A stretch of 64,000 nt of DNA from Alphaproteobacteria bacterium (GTDB taxonomy: Bacteria > Pseudomonadota > Alphaproteobacteria > Thalassobaculales > Thalassobaculaceae): positions 1 through 64,000 of the forward strand of contig JANSYS010000008.1 in the NCBI GenBank assembly GCA_024742275.1, given 5' to 3'. The notes under the pieces are model-generated. The model did no database searches, was not told where the DNA came from, and saw nothing but the letters and a program-made list of their open reading frames with translations. Below are positions 52,019 through 59,947 of the stretch, in pieces. A program made the position numbers and the translations under genes. The first letter of the stretch is position 1, and each line of letters starts with the position of its first letter.

Positions 52019-52061
52019 ACCCGGCAATTTCTGCCGGGTCGCTGGAACGGCTGGCGTTCCA
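52019..52061. terminator. Two tandem hairpins between convergent flgN and TPR genes
   Basis: The first hairpin (52019-52039) has perfect 8-base arms ACCCGGCA and TGCCGGGT, the same core as at 32109-32127. The second (52043-52061) has arms TGGAACG and CGTTCCA around GCTGG. They fall between convergent genes, which suits a bidirectional terminator, but the shared core also allows a protein-binding role. Confidence 0.5.
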
Positions 52062-52187
52062 AGCGAAGCGGGAGCGTCAACCCGCAATCGAGCGAGCCCC
52101 AGCAGCTCCGACCTATCCTGTTGGCCCTAAGCCAACTCGACCGATCGGAGCAGATGGTAGCGGAATGCTATGCCGTCGTTGCCGACT

Positions 52188-53147
52188 TCAGAGCTCCGAG
52201 AGATACCGAGCGTTGTCGGGCGCCAACTCCCGTACCCGTGAACGCGCCTGCTCGGCAAGATCTGCCTCGCCGGATTTATCGTGTACCTTCGCCAACGCGA
52301 AATGGCCGTCGATGCTCTGCGGGTCGACTTCGACGGATCGGCTGGCCGCCCTGCGGGCTTCGTCCAGATCGCCTTGTTCGGCCTTGAGCCAGGCAAGCCC
52401 GCCGAGCAGCGCAGGGTCGTCCGGATTTGCGGCCAGAGCCGTCTCGAACTCGCTAACCGCTTCGCCCACCTTGCCAAGCTGGCCCAGGCAACTCGCCAGC
52501 TTACCGCGGAAAGCGGCGACCGAAGGAGCGCGTTGCACGGCCGCTCGGAAGCAATCCTCAGCCTGCTCCAACTCGCCCAAATCGGCAAAAGACTCGCCAA
52601 GCTGGTACAAGCCGTTCGTGTTATCCGGATTGGCTTCGACTGCCCGCACAAGGAAGCTTACGGCATCGGCGCCTTCGCCGACTTCACGTCCGACGATACC
52701 GCGCCAAACCAGCACTTCGGAAGCCGTCGGGTCGGCCTTTATTGCCCGGTCAAGCGTCGCGGCAGCACCTGGCAGATCGTCCATACCCCGTTGCACGAGC
52801 GCTTTGTTGAACAATGCCTCGACATAGTTCGGATCCATTTCGAGTGCCCTATTGAACCACCGGTCGGCGCTCGGCAGATCTCCCAGTCTCAGCTCTGCGG
52901 TCCCGATATGATTCGGATAGGCAGGGTTTTCGGGATCGATCTCGGCTGCTGCGGCAAAGAGCGCCTTCGCCCCTTCGCTTTCGCCACATTGGAGGCATAG
53001 CAAGCCTGCCAGATGAAGCGCCCGCTCATGCTGCGGATCCGTTTCCAGGATTTCGAGGTAGAGGTCGCGCGCCTGTTCGATCTCGCCGGCCTCGTGATGA
53101 CGGACAGCGGCAACGAGCTTCGGTTGCAGGTCTTCGGCAGCGGTCAT
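52188..53147 (-). CDS. TPR repeat protein of the flagellin block
   Basis: The protein has 319 residues and consists almost wholly of TPR motifs (around eight 34-residue units, e.g. DPNYVEALFNKALVQRGM and DDPALLGGLAWLKAEQGDLD). No signal peptide and no glycosyltransferase domain are visible, unlike the three long TPR proteins at the right end. It is the last gene in a flgK-flgL-FlaG-like-TPR run. A binding or chaperone role for filament components is possible from context. Confidence 0.75.
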   Translation of the reverse strand: MTAAEDLQPKLVAAVRHHEAGEIEQARDLYLEILETDPQHERALHLAGLLCLQCGESEGAKALFAAAAEIDPENPAYPNHIGTAELRLGDLPSADRWFNRALEMDPNYVEALFNKALVQRGMDDLPGAAATLDRAIKADPTASEVLVWRGIVGREVGEGADAVSFLVRAVEANPDNTNGLYQLGESFADLGELEQAEDCFRAAVQRAPSVAAFRGKLASCLGQLGKVGEAVSEFETALAANPDDPALLGGLAWLKAEQGDLDEARRAASRSVEVDPQSIDGHFALAKVHDKSGEADLAEQARSRVRELAPDNARYLSEL

Positions 53148-53259
53148 GCGGTCCTCTCTGCCACGGATGTATCCCAGTCTTTGTCAAGCTACCACATGTT
53201 GTTGCTGCAGAGCATCAGTTCCATTGCGCTGCGAACAGGCGGGTATTTTGATCTTACAG

Positions 53260-53820
53260 CTAAGCGACCAAGTCCACGGAAGGTCTGGACGGTGCGGAAC
53301 TGGGTTGGACGGTGCTCTCATCGGCTGTCCGGCCGAGGCCAGGCGCTGCGGCGGCTCCTGCGGCGACGGCCGCCTCCTCCGCTTCAGCCGCGGCGGCGGC
53401 GACCGGTCCTCCGATCGTCGGTGGCGGAGGTCCGGTTGTCTCGTCCGACCCGTCAGGCGACTCAGGGAGGACGAAAGGCCGCGCCGACGGGTCTTGCCGA
53501 TAGCGTTCGACCACCGACTCCGCCGGGAACTGTCTGGTGACGTCCCCGGATTCGGTATCTCGAATTTGGAAGATTACGGTCAGGGACCGAGCGTCGAAGG
53601 TCAAAAACGGACTGATGTAGAATTCGCCGGCCTGTTCGGTCCGCGTCGCTTCCGCAGGCGCTGTTTCCCGACGAGAACCCTCTGAACCGGCGTCTGCCGA
53701 CCGCTCGGGCGCTAACACATTTCCGGGCGTTGCACTGGCAGACTCGCGCAGAGCCGACCGGGGCTGGAGAGCCACGTTACTAGCGTCGGTCGCAAGTCGA
53801 ATGTCCAAGGGATCCTCCAT
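53260..53820 (-). CDS. FlaG-like protein with extended tail
   Basis: The protein has 186 residues from the ATG at 53820. The central part (about residues 75-110) reads ISPFLTFDARSLTVIFQIRD, then TESGDVTRQFPAESVVERY, similar to the FlaG pattern of IDxxTGEVIRQIPPE. Flanks are low-complexity Ser/Ala/Pro/Glu, with an Ala-rich stretch (AAAAAEAEEAAVAAG). FlaG proteins affect filament length or export in some bacteria. It lies between flgL and the TPR gene. The match is modest. Confidence 0.6.
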   Translation of the reverse strand: MEDPLDIRLATDASNVALQPRSALRESASATPGNVLAPERSADAGSEGSRRETAPAEATRTEQAGEFYISPFLTFDARSLTVIFQIRDTESGDVTRQFPAESVVERYRQDPSARPFVLPESPDGSDETTGPPPPTIGGPVAAAAAEAEEAAVAAGAAAAPGLGRTADESTVQPSSAPSRPSVDLVA

Positions 53821-53972
53821 TCTGGAGCGATGCCGCAACAACGGAACCAATATCTTATATAAGACATACTAAAGCCTGTGCAAGTCGAGTGCGGCGCAGC
53901 GCTAGAATCCGCTAGCGGCCCTCTGGCACGCGGACAATGCGGGCCTCGACGCAATGAAGAGGGTGAACATGA

Positions 53973-54959
53973 TCAGATAAATCTCGTCAAACTCAGATTC
54001 CGCAATACGGCGGTGGTCTGAAACGAAGCCTCAAGCTGCGCTTGAAGGGTCTGGAACTCGCTCACCGCCTCGTATGGGTCGACATCCTCGATATTGCCGA
54101 TCTGCGTTTCCAGTAGAAGTATCGACTCCTTGTGGGCACTGGAACGGCTCTCCATCTCGGCGCCGACGACGCCGTTCTGACCGACCATATCGTTCATGAG
54201 GTCGAGCGCCGCCTCCACCTTTCCGAGGCCCCAGTTCACGAGGTTGCGGTATTGCGCGTCGTCGCCGGCGGTGAACGTGGTGTTGGAGAATGCGTAGAGC
54301 ACGTCGAAGATCTCTTCGAACGTCGCGCTGTCGTTCGCCAACTCGCCGTAGTCGAGATCCACACCCTCGTCGACCCGAACGGTCAGAGAGCCAGGGGCCG
54401 GCGTCGTCACGTTGGTCCAGTTGGCGTCAACATCGAAAAACGCCTCGGCCGCAGCGATGATACCGGCGGATCCGCCCGCGAGGGCCGGTTGGGCATAGGC
54501 GCCCTGGGTCGTTGCCGGGTCGATGATCGGCTGTGTATTTGTATCCGTCCCATTGAACAGGTATTTGCCGTCGACCGTCTGATTCAGAAGGTTGGAGAAC
54601 TGGTTGATCGCGGCCGTCGCATAGGTGGACAGAGCCAGGGACGACTGCTCGAACAAACCTTCAACCTGCTGGTAGAGTTGTTTACGCAACTCTTCCGCGA
54701 CGCCCGTCATTTGCTGAAGCGTCGCGTCGATCGTTTCCGTTTTCACTTTCGTATTGTTGATGGAATTTATATAGGATTCCATCGACGTGCGCTGTTCTTT
54801 CAACGTGATCAGCAGCCGCGTATCCTGTCCTTGGAAGCCGCTGTAGACTTGGCTGCGCTTTCCGGTCGAAATCTGCTGCTGCGCGTCCGCCAGGCGCCGC
54901 TGGATCGATGTGATCGAACTATCGATCCGAAGGTTCTGACTCAGGGTCGAGATACGCAT
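53973..54959 (-). CDS. flgL: Flagellar hook-filament junction protein FlgL
   Basis: The protein has 328 residues. It has flagellin-like N- and C-terminal helices: MRISTLSQNLRIDSSITSIQ and ISTGKRSQVYSGFQG at the start, YEAVSEFQTLQAQLEASFQT and NLSLTRFI at the end. A TVDGKYLFNGTDTNT segment is FlgL/HAP3-like. It joins FlgK to the filament. It starts 20 bases after flgK. Confidence 0.9.
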   Translation of the reverse strand: MRISTLSQNLRIDSSITSIQRRLADAQQQISTGKRSQVYSGFQGQDTRLLITLKEQRTSMESYINSINNTKVKTETIDATLQQMTGVAEELRKQLYQQVEGLFEQSSLALSTYATAAINQFSNLLNQTVDGKYLFNGTDTNTQPIIDPATTQGAYAQPALAGGSAGIIAAAEAFFDVDANWTNVTTPAPGSLTVRVDEGVDLDYGELANDSATFEEIFDVLYAFSNTTFTAGDDAQYRNLVNWGLGKVEAALDLMNDMVGQNGVVGAEMESRSSAHKESILLLETQIGNIEDVDPYEAVSEFQTLQAQLEASFQTTAVLRNLSLTRFI

Positions 54960-54979
54960 TGTCTATACCCTCCACGCGT

Positions 54980-56413
54980 CTATCGGATCACGGCCAGGAG
55001 CTCATCGAGTGCATCCTGCACCGTCGTAAGCACCCGGGCGGAAGCGGTGAACGCGCTTTCCAACTGAATCAAGCTGGCAAGTTCTTCGTCGACATTGACT
55101 CCGCTCTCGTCCCGCAGCCGTTCCTGCAGAAGATTGCGAACCTGATCCTGAAATCCGAGCTGGCTCTCGTAGTCGGCTTTCTGATTGGCCTGATAGGACA
55201 CGAGCTCGGCAGCGAAGTTCTCGAGCGTCGCCGTACCGTTCAAGCCCGTGACCGCGACGAAGGTCTGCGCCGTATCGAACATGTCGATGATCGCAAGCGG
55301 CAGCGCGCTGTCGCTGACGCCACTGGCGGCAAAGGTACCACCGTTCCCGTCTCGCAGAATGCTGGGTGTCGCCGTGACGGTTGGGTTGACCCGGATCTGG
55401 GCCGAAAAACCTTGATCGCCGGCCGGAACCACGTTCGTCGCGTCGACGAACAGATCGATGTTGGCCGCGTTGGCGCCGACCGTGATGGTGTCGAATTGCT
55501 GAGCCAGCTCGAACGCAAGTGAATCGAGCTGATCCTGGGCAAGCGGCAGAATGGTATCGCGCAACTCCAACAGTCCGCCGATCTTGCCGCTGTTCAAGTC
55601 GGCATTGATGGCGAACGGAGCGTTGAAACCATTGTCGAGAAAGACGCTGTTCAGCGCCGTGTCTGGGCCGACGGTGTTGGTCGGCGTGAACGTCAGGGTC
55701 ACGGCCGTCTGGTCGAGCAGGAAGTCGCTGCCCCCGGTCAGCACGGCGATCGTGCCGTCGTCCCGGCGGAACGTCTTGATATCCATCTCCTCGGAGAGCT
55801 TGCCGACCCACATATCGCGCTCATCCTCGAGATCGGCCGTCGACGCACCGACAACACTGCGGGCGCCGATTTCACCGTTAAGCTTCTCGATGTTTTCGAG
55901 CGCCGCGTTGATGTTGCTGACCGACTCTTCGATCCGCACATCCGCCTCCGCACGCAACGTCTGGATGGCGCCGGACAGGCTCTGAAAGGCTTCGGCGACG
56001 GCGGTCGCCTGACGAAGAACGTCGCTCTGAGCCGTCGCCGAGTCCGGGTTCGTTGCCAAGACCTGAAACGACCTCTTCAGGTCGGTAATCTTTGCCGATA
56101 TCGATACGTTGTCTTCCGGGCGGCCGAACTCAAGCTCTAGGCGCCCCAGGAAGTCGTCGATCACCGTGAGGGACTCCACGGTGGACGTCTGGTTGCGGAC
56201 GTCGATCTGAAGTTGCGCGTTCACCTCGCGGGTGACAGCCTCAAGACGAACGGTGCTGCTTTGACCGTCGACGATCCGAGTGGTCTGGTTCTGGGTCTTC
56301 TTCGTGTACCCGTCGACGTTCGCATTCGTGATGTTACGAGACGCGACGTCAATCCCCGCCTGGGCTGCGGCAAGACCGCTGGTGGCAGTGTTGAGAGCTG
56401 AAAGGAGACTCAT
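54980..56413 (-). CDS. flgK: Flagellar hook-associated protein FlgK
   Basis: The protein has 477 residues. SLLSALNTATSGLAAAQAGI then DVASRNITNANVDGYTKK is the FlgK N-terminus, and the C-terminal ESGVNVDEELASLIQLESAF with ARVLTTVQDALDELL is a HAP1 signature. It forms the first hook-filament junction. A sigma-54 site is placed 34 bases upstream. Confidence 0.95.
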   Translation of the reverse strand: MSLLSALNTATSGLAAAQAGIDVASRNITNANVDGYTKKTQNQTTRIVDGQSSTVRLEAVTREVNAQLQIDVRNQTSTVESLTVIDDFLGRLELEFGRPEDNVSISAKITDLKRSFQVLATNPDSATAQSDVLRQATAVAEAFQSLSGAIQTLRAEADVRIEESVSNINAALENIEKLNGEIGARSVVGASTADLEDERDMWVGKLSEEMDIKTFRRDDGTIAVLTGGSDFLLDQTAVTLTFTPTNTVGPDTALNSVFLDNGFNAPFAINADLNSGKIGGLLELRDTILPLAQDQLDSLAFELAQQFDTITVGANAANIDLFVDATNVVPAGDQGFSAQIRVNPTVTATPSILRDGNGGTFAASGVSDSALPLAIIDMFDTAQTFVAVTGLNGTATLENFAAELVSYQANQKADYESQLGFQDQVRNLLQERLRDESGVNVDEELASLIQLESAFTASARVLTTVQDALDELLAVIR

Positions 56414-56446
56414 GACTGATCCTCAGGGTTGACGCTCGGTTTCAGA

Positions 56447-56462
56447 AGCAAGACTCATGCCG
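56447..56462 (-). promoter_or_regulatory. Sigma-54 promoter of flgK-flgL
   Basis: The minus strand reads CGGCATGAGTCTTGCT: -24 GGCA and -12 TTGC are kept with 10-base spacing. It lies in the 73-base gap between flaF and flgK. Confidence 0.7.
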
Positions 56463-56486
56463 AACACCAGCCAACCCTCGCGGCGA

Positions 56487-56864
56487 TCATCCGACCAAGG
56501 ACTGCGGTTCAGGCTTCAAGCCCGCCATGATCTGGCGGTTGATCTCGATCAGGTCGTCCAGCGGCGCGTCATCGTCGGACATCACAAGCTTGGTTTCCTT
56601 GATGACCCAGAGCGCAAGGCTTGCAATTCCGCCTTTCAGCGCACGCGGGAGGGCATTCTCGGGATCGTTGACGTCGGCCAGAAACACGCCCCAGACCTTC
56701 TCGTTCTGGAGGATCCAGTTGTATTTCTCCTGGATCGAAGCTCGCCCGTCGCGCGCCTTCATCAGACCGCCCGTCACCTGTGCCAAAAGGCGGTATTCGA
56801 GGTCACGACCGTTCTGGGTCGCGACGGCGCCCTGGGTATTCTTGTAAGCACCGTATCCCTGCAT
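56487..56864 (-). CDS. flaF: Flagellar biosynthesis regulator FlaF, copy 1
   Basis: The protein has 125 residues. It begins QGYGAYKNTQGAVATQNGRD and has LEYRLLAQVTGGLMKARD, then WVIKETKLVMSDDDAPLDDLIEINRQIMAGL, a FlaF pattern (core LLAQVTGGLMKA, LIEINRQIMAGL). In Caulobacter FlaF acts with FlbT on flagellin translation and secretion. It follows the flagellin gene by 87 bases. A second FlaF is at 61917-62372. Confidence 0.92.
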   Translation of the reverse strand: MQGYGAYKNTQGAVATQNGRDLEYRLLAQVTGGLMKARDGRASIQEKYNWILQNEKVWGVFLADVNDPENALPRALKGGIASLALWVIKETKLVMSDDDAPLDDLIEINRQIMAGLKPEPQSLVG

Positions 56865-56927
56865 TCCTCACTCCTCCATCTAGGCCGGCCGTTGGTCTGC
56901 CTCAGACGGCAGCGGGCGGCGGCCTGT

Positions 56928-56950
56928 CGGCGCCGAACTGGCTGGCGCCG
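56928..56950 (-). terminator. Hairpin after flagellin stop
   Basis: CGGCGCC and GGCGCCG arms begin one base after the flagellin stop codon. No U-run follows. It could stabilise the flagellin mRNA 3' end or partly terminate before flaF. Confidence 0.45.
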
Positions 56951-56951
56951 A

Positions 56952-57779
56952 TTACTGGAACAGGCCGAGCAGGATCTGCGGCGCCTGGTTGGCGATGCCG
57001 AGAACCTGGACACCGAGCTGCTGACGAACCTGAAGCGCGGTCAACCGTGCGCTTTCGCGTGCCATATCGGCGTCGACGATGTTTCCGAGACCTTCTTCCG
57101 TGGCATCCGTGATCTGGTCCAGGAAAGACGTCTGCAGGTCGAGCGCGCGGGCTTCCGCTCCGAGCGACCCCAGGGCCGCGTTCACCACGGACTCGAGGTT
57201 CGAATACTGGTTGGCGATGACCTGCTGCGCCGATGTGGCCGACCCCAGGCTAACGGCGGCCAACGAGAAGGTCTGCGTCCGCAGATCCTGGTTGGTCAGG
57301 GTCAACGTGCCGCCCGCGAGATTCGAGAGCGTATTGATGCTGGGCGCCGCTGCGGCCGTATCCAGCAGGTTGACGCCGTTGAAGACGGCGTTGTCGATGA
57401 AGTTCGAGGCCTGGGACAGCAGTTCCGCGAAGTCGTTTGTCAGGATCTGCCGCTGCGTGGTCGTGATACCTTCGTTCGACAGCTCAGTGAGCTTCTGCCG
57501 CACTGTCTGCAGCAGGTCGGAGATACTGGTCGCGCCGGCGATCGCGACGTTGGCGATACCCTTCGAGTTGTTCAGCCCCTGGCTGATGGCGCCGAGCGCC
57601 TTGATGTCCCCTCGGATACCCTGGGCGATCGCGAAGTTCGACGCGTCATCGATAGCGCCGGTAACCTTGAGACCCGTGGAAACTCGGTTCTGAGTCGTGG
57701 CAAGAAGGCTGTTGGTCCGCTCGAGGTTGCGAAGAGCGACAAGAGCCTCGGGGTTCGTCAGGATTGAGTTGCTAGCCAT
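56952..57779 (-). CDS. Flagellin
   Basis: The protein has 275 residues, with D0/D1 domains only and no variable central domain. SNSILTNPEALVALRNLERT and NRVSTGLKVTGAIDDASNFA are alphaproteobacterial N-terminal motifs; the C-terminal ARESARLTALQVRQQLGVQV then LGIANQAPQILLGLF is typical. No Cys is present. Ser/Thr-rich surface stretches could be glycosylated. A sigma-54 promoter lies ~100 bases upstream, leaving a leader of roughly 85 bases where FlbT-type control could act. This is the only flagellin in the window. Confidence 0.96.
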   Translation of the reverse strand: MASNSILTNPEALVALRNLERTNSLLATTQNRVSTGLKVTGAIDDASNFAIAQGIRGDIKALGAISQGLNNSKGIANVAIAGATSISDLLQTVRQKLTELSNEGITTTQRQILTNDFAELLSQASNFIDNAVFNGVNLLDTAAAAPSINTLSNLAGGTLTLTNQDLRTQTFSLAAVSLGSATSAQQVIANQYSNLESVVNAALGSLGAEARALDLQTSFLDQITDATEEGLGNIVDADMARESARLTALQVRQQLGVQVLGIANQAPQILLGLFQ

Positions 57780-57876
57780 CGTTCTGTTCCTTCGTCAACA
57801 TTCTGCTGACCCCTGATCCCTGGCTTCCCGCCACGGTCCTCGACAAATGCCGAGTTGGGTCGTCCGTTCCCACCTC

Positions 57877-57892
57877 CGCAAAGCTTGGGCCA
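57877..57892 (-). promoter_or_regulatory. Sigma-54 promoter of the flagellin gene
   Basis: The minus strand reads TGGCCCAAGCTTTGCG: -24 TGGC and -12 TTGC with exact spacing. It is 98 bases before the flagellin ATG. Confidence 0.75.
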
Positions 57893-58016
57893 GAACGAGC
57901 CGAAGAATTTTTTTGTTTTATTTCAGATATTTATAAGAATTCCCATAGCCGCCCCCAAGCCACACAAGTCACAGAGCGGCAGAAACTCACCGGCAGATCG
58001 GGAAAATTCGTCCGGG

Positions 58017-59945
58017 TCAGGACGGTCGGCGGCAGGCCGCAGGGCCCTCCTGGAGCAGAACCACGGCCCGTGCGATGGCGACCGCGACGTCCATCGGTTC
58101 GTTCCGACGCATGGTCGGCGTCAGATCGGCGAAGAACAGGTCGTGATCGTCGAGGATGCTGTAGAAAGATGGCGCGAGCCTGATCGTCGAGCAGCCGACG
58201 GCGGCGGCCAGCACGCAGACGCTGGTTGCGGTCGACACCACCAGGTCCAACGCCGATATCAACGCGGCCACCCCATCCAGATCCTCTCGCTGATCCAGTT
58301 CCGTGGGACGCCAGATATCGATTCCGTAGCTCCGCCGGAACTCTTCGAGCTCTTGCCTGCAATCATCGTATTGCAGGCAAACGAAGCGGAATCCAGAAAG
58401 GCGGAGCAAGGGCAGGAGCTGCTCAAGCGCGGCATAGTAGGCTGAACGGACACTCCCTTTCAGCATGCTGCGCCAACAGATACCTACAAGAGGTCCCTCT
58501 CCGTCTATCTTCTCAAGCCGCAAGCGCCAGCAATCAACCGCCGAACGGTCCGCTTTCAGATATCCCCCCCGAGCCGGGCGATGGCTCCGATCGCGTCGAT
58601 AACGTCCCGGCAGGTCGCCCGCATGGACATGTGCTTTCAGTCCCAGGGCCGAAACAATCTTCGTGTAGTCGTAGATCGAGCTGGCGCCGTCGAGCTGGAT
58701 TTGTCGGTCGACTAGGCTAAGCCCTGGAAATGACCGGGCAAGGAGCGGGTGCAGCCGCGCATCGGCCTCCACCACCGGCTCAGGACAGTCCCTCAACAGG
58801 TCCGGAAGACAGGACAAGAACAATAGCTCGTCGCCGATCCCCTGCTCCGCAGCCACGAGCAGACCATCGGTTGGAGACTCCGTTCTCAAGAGCCGCGGCG
58901 GCAATCCGCGGGTGCGATGAAAGCGCGGACCGCTTGTGCGCCCGGAATCCAGGTCCCAACCTCTGCCCAGATCACCCGCCGCCTTCTCGGCCTGGGCCAG
59001 AAGGTAGACGAGTTCCCCGTCCTTTGGATGAGCGGTAAGGCCGGTCGCCGAGACCCGGCCTGCAAGCCCAAAGCGCGCCAATTGTAGAGCCGCCTGAGCG
59101 AAAGCTCTCGCGCATCCGCGGTCACCCGGAGATGCCAACAGGCCGCACCGGGCTGCTGAAAGGCTGGCAGCTGCATGACCCCGGCCCCGCTCGGCTCTTG
59201 CCAACACATCCCATGCCGGTGCCGAAACAGGGTTGAGCACCAGAGCGCGCCGGGCCCATAGCCATGCTGGCGCCATACCCTCGGGCCGCCCACCGCCTTC
59301 GCCAAGCAGGGCGACAACCTCGCGGGAGCCAGGGTTTGCCACCGCCGCGGCACATGCTCTGCTCCACGCTTGCTCACGCCAGGCGACGCGCCGGGCGGAG
59401 GTCACGGCCGCAACCGCCAACGCCGGAACGGTGGGAAGCAAGCGTGAGGCGGAAAGGGACGCGATGGCCGCCATCTCCGGCCGCCCCATCCTGGCGGCTA
59501 TCCCCGCGAGGCGAACCTGAAAAGACGGATCGGCCGGCGACGCGGTTGCAGCCCACCAAGCCAGGGGATAGGCGCCTCGAACTTTTCCGGTTCGGGCGAG
59601 GTCTTCGGCAACCAAGGACCCAGCCCCCCGAGCGCCCGCTGGATCGACGACCACAGCGCGTCGCAAGAATGCCATCGCTCTCGTTCTGTCGCCGAGCTGG
59701 GCCAAGGCCATCCCGCAGTGTTCCTGAACGCGGGCCAGAAGCGGATCAGAACACAGGGCTCTGCGGCACCATCGCGCCTGATTCAACAGGTCTCCGGCGA
59801 TGACCGTCGGGATGACTCTGCAATCGTCAGGCGCGGCGCAAACGGCGAAACGAAAGCATCGCTCAGCGATGACCGTCCGTCCCGCACGCTGCTCGGCGAT
59901 GCCGCGCCGAAGCGCGACGGCGGCCGCCGGCTCCAGCTGCTCCAT
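58017..59945 (-). CDS. TPR-glycosyltransferase-like protein A (FlmG-like)
   Basis: The protein has 642 residues. About 340 residues of degenerate TPR-like helices are followed by a GT-B-like catalytic half. The junction motif AAEQGIGDELLF (EQG at 367) matches the EQGxGDxxxF motif of bacterial TPR-glycosyltransferases. Further on are GPLVGICWRS and LDLVVSTATSVCVLAAAVG, the latter at the place of the nucleotide-sugar-binding DTSVAHLAGA segment. In Caulobacter, FlmG has this TPR plus GT layout and modifies flagellins. It lies 2 bases downstream of the next similar gene. Activity is inferred. Confidence 0.75.
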   Translation of the reverse strand: MEQLEPAAAVALRRGIAEQRAGRTVIAERCFRFAVCAAPDDCRVIPTVIAGDLLNQARWCRRALCSDPLLARVQEHCGMALAQLGDRTRAMAFLRRAVVVDPAGARGAGSLVAEDLARTGKVRGAYPLAWWAATASPADPSFQVRLAGIAARMGRPEMAAIASLSASRLLPTVPALAVAAVTSARRVAWREQAWSRACAAAVANPGSREVVALLGEGGGRPEGMAPAWLWARRALVLNPVSAPAWDVLARAERGRGHAAASLSAARCGLLASPGDRGCARAFAQAALQLARFGLAGRVSATGLTAHPKDGELVYLLAQAEKAAGDLGRGWDLDSGRTSGPRFHRTRGLPPRLLRTESPTDGLLVAAEQGIGDELLFLSCLPDLLRDCPEPVVEADARLHPLLARSFPGLSLVDRQIQLDGASSIYDYTKIVSALGLKAHVHAGDLPGRYRRDRSHRPARGGYLKADRSAVDCWRLRLEKIDGEGPLVGICWRSMLKGSVRSAYYAALEQLLPLLRLSGFRFVCLQYDDCRQELEEFRRSYGIDIWRPTELDQREDLDGVAALISALDLVVSTATSVCVLAAAVGCSTIRLAPSFYSILDDHDLFFADLTPTMRRNEPMDVAVAIARAVVLLQEGPAACRRPS

Positions 59946-59947
59946 CG

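Noticed and set aside
53834-53849. Possible sigma-54 site before the FlaG-like gene
   Set aside because: Only the GG and TTGC elements fit, and it would start transcription at the start codon.
53932-53952. TGGCACG followed by TGCG downstream of flgL
   Set aside because: GG to GC spacing is 12, not 10, so it does not meet the RpoN rule.
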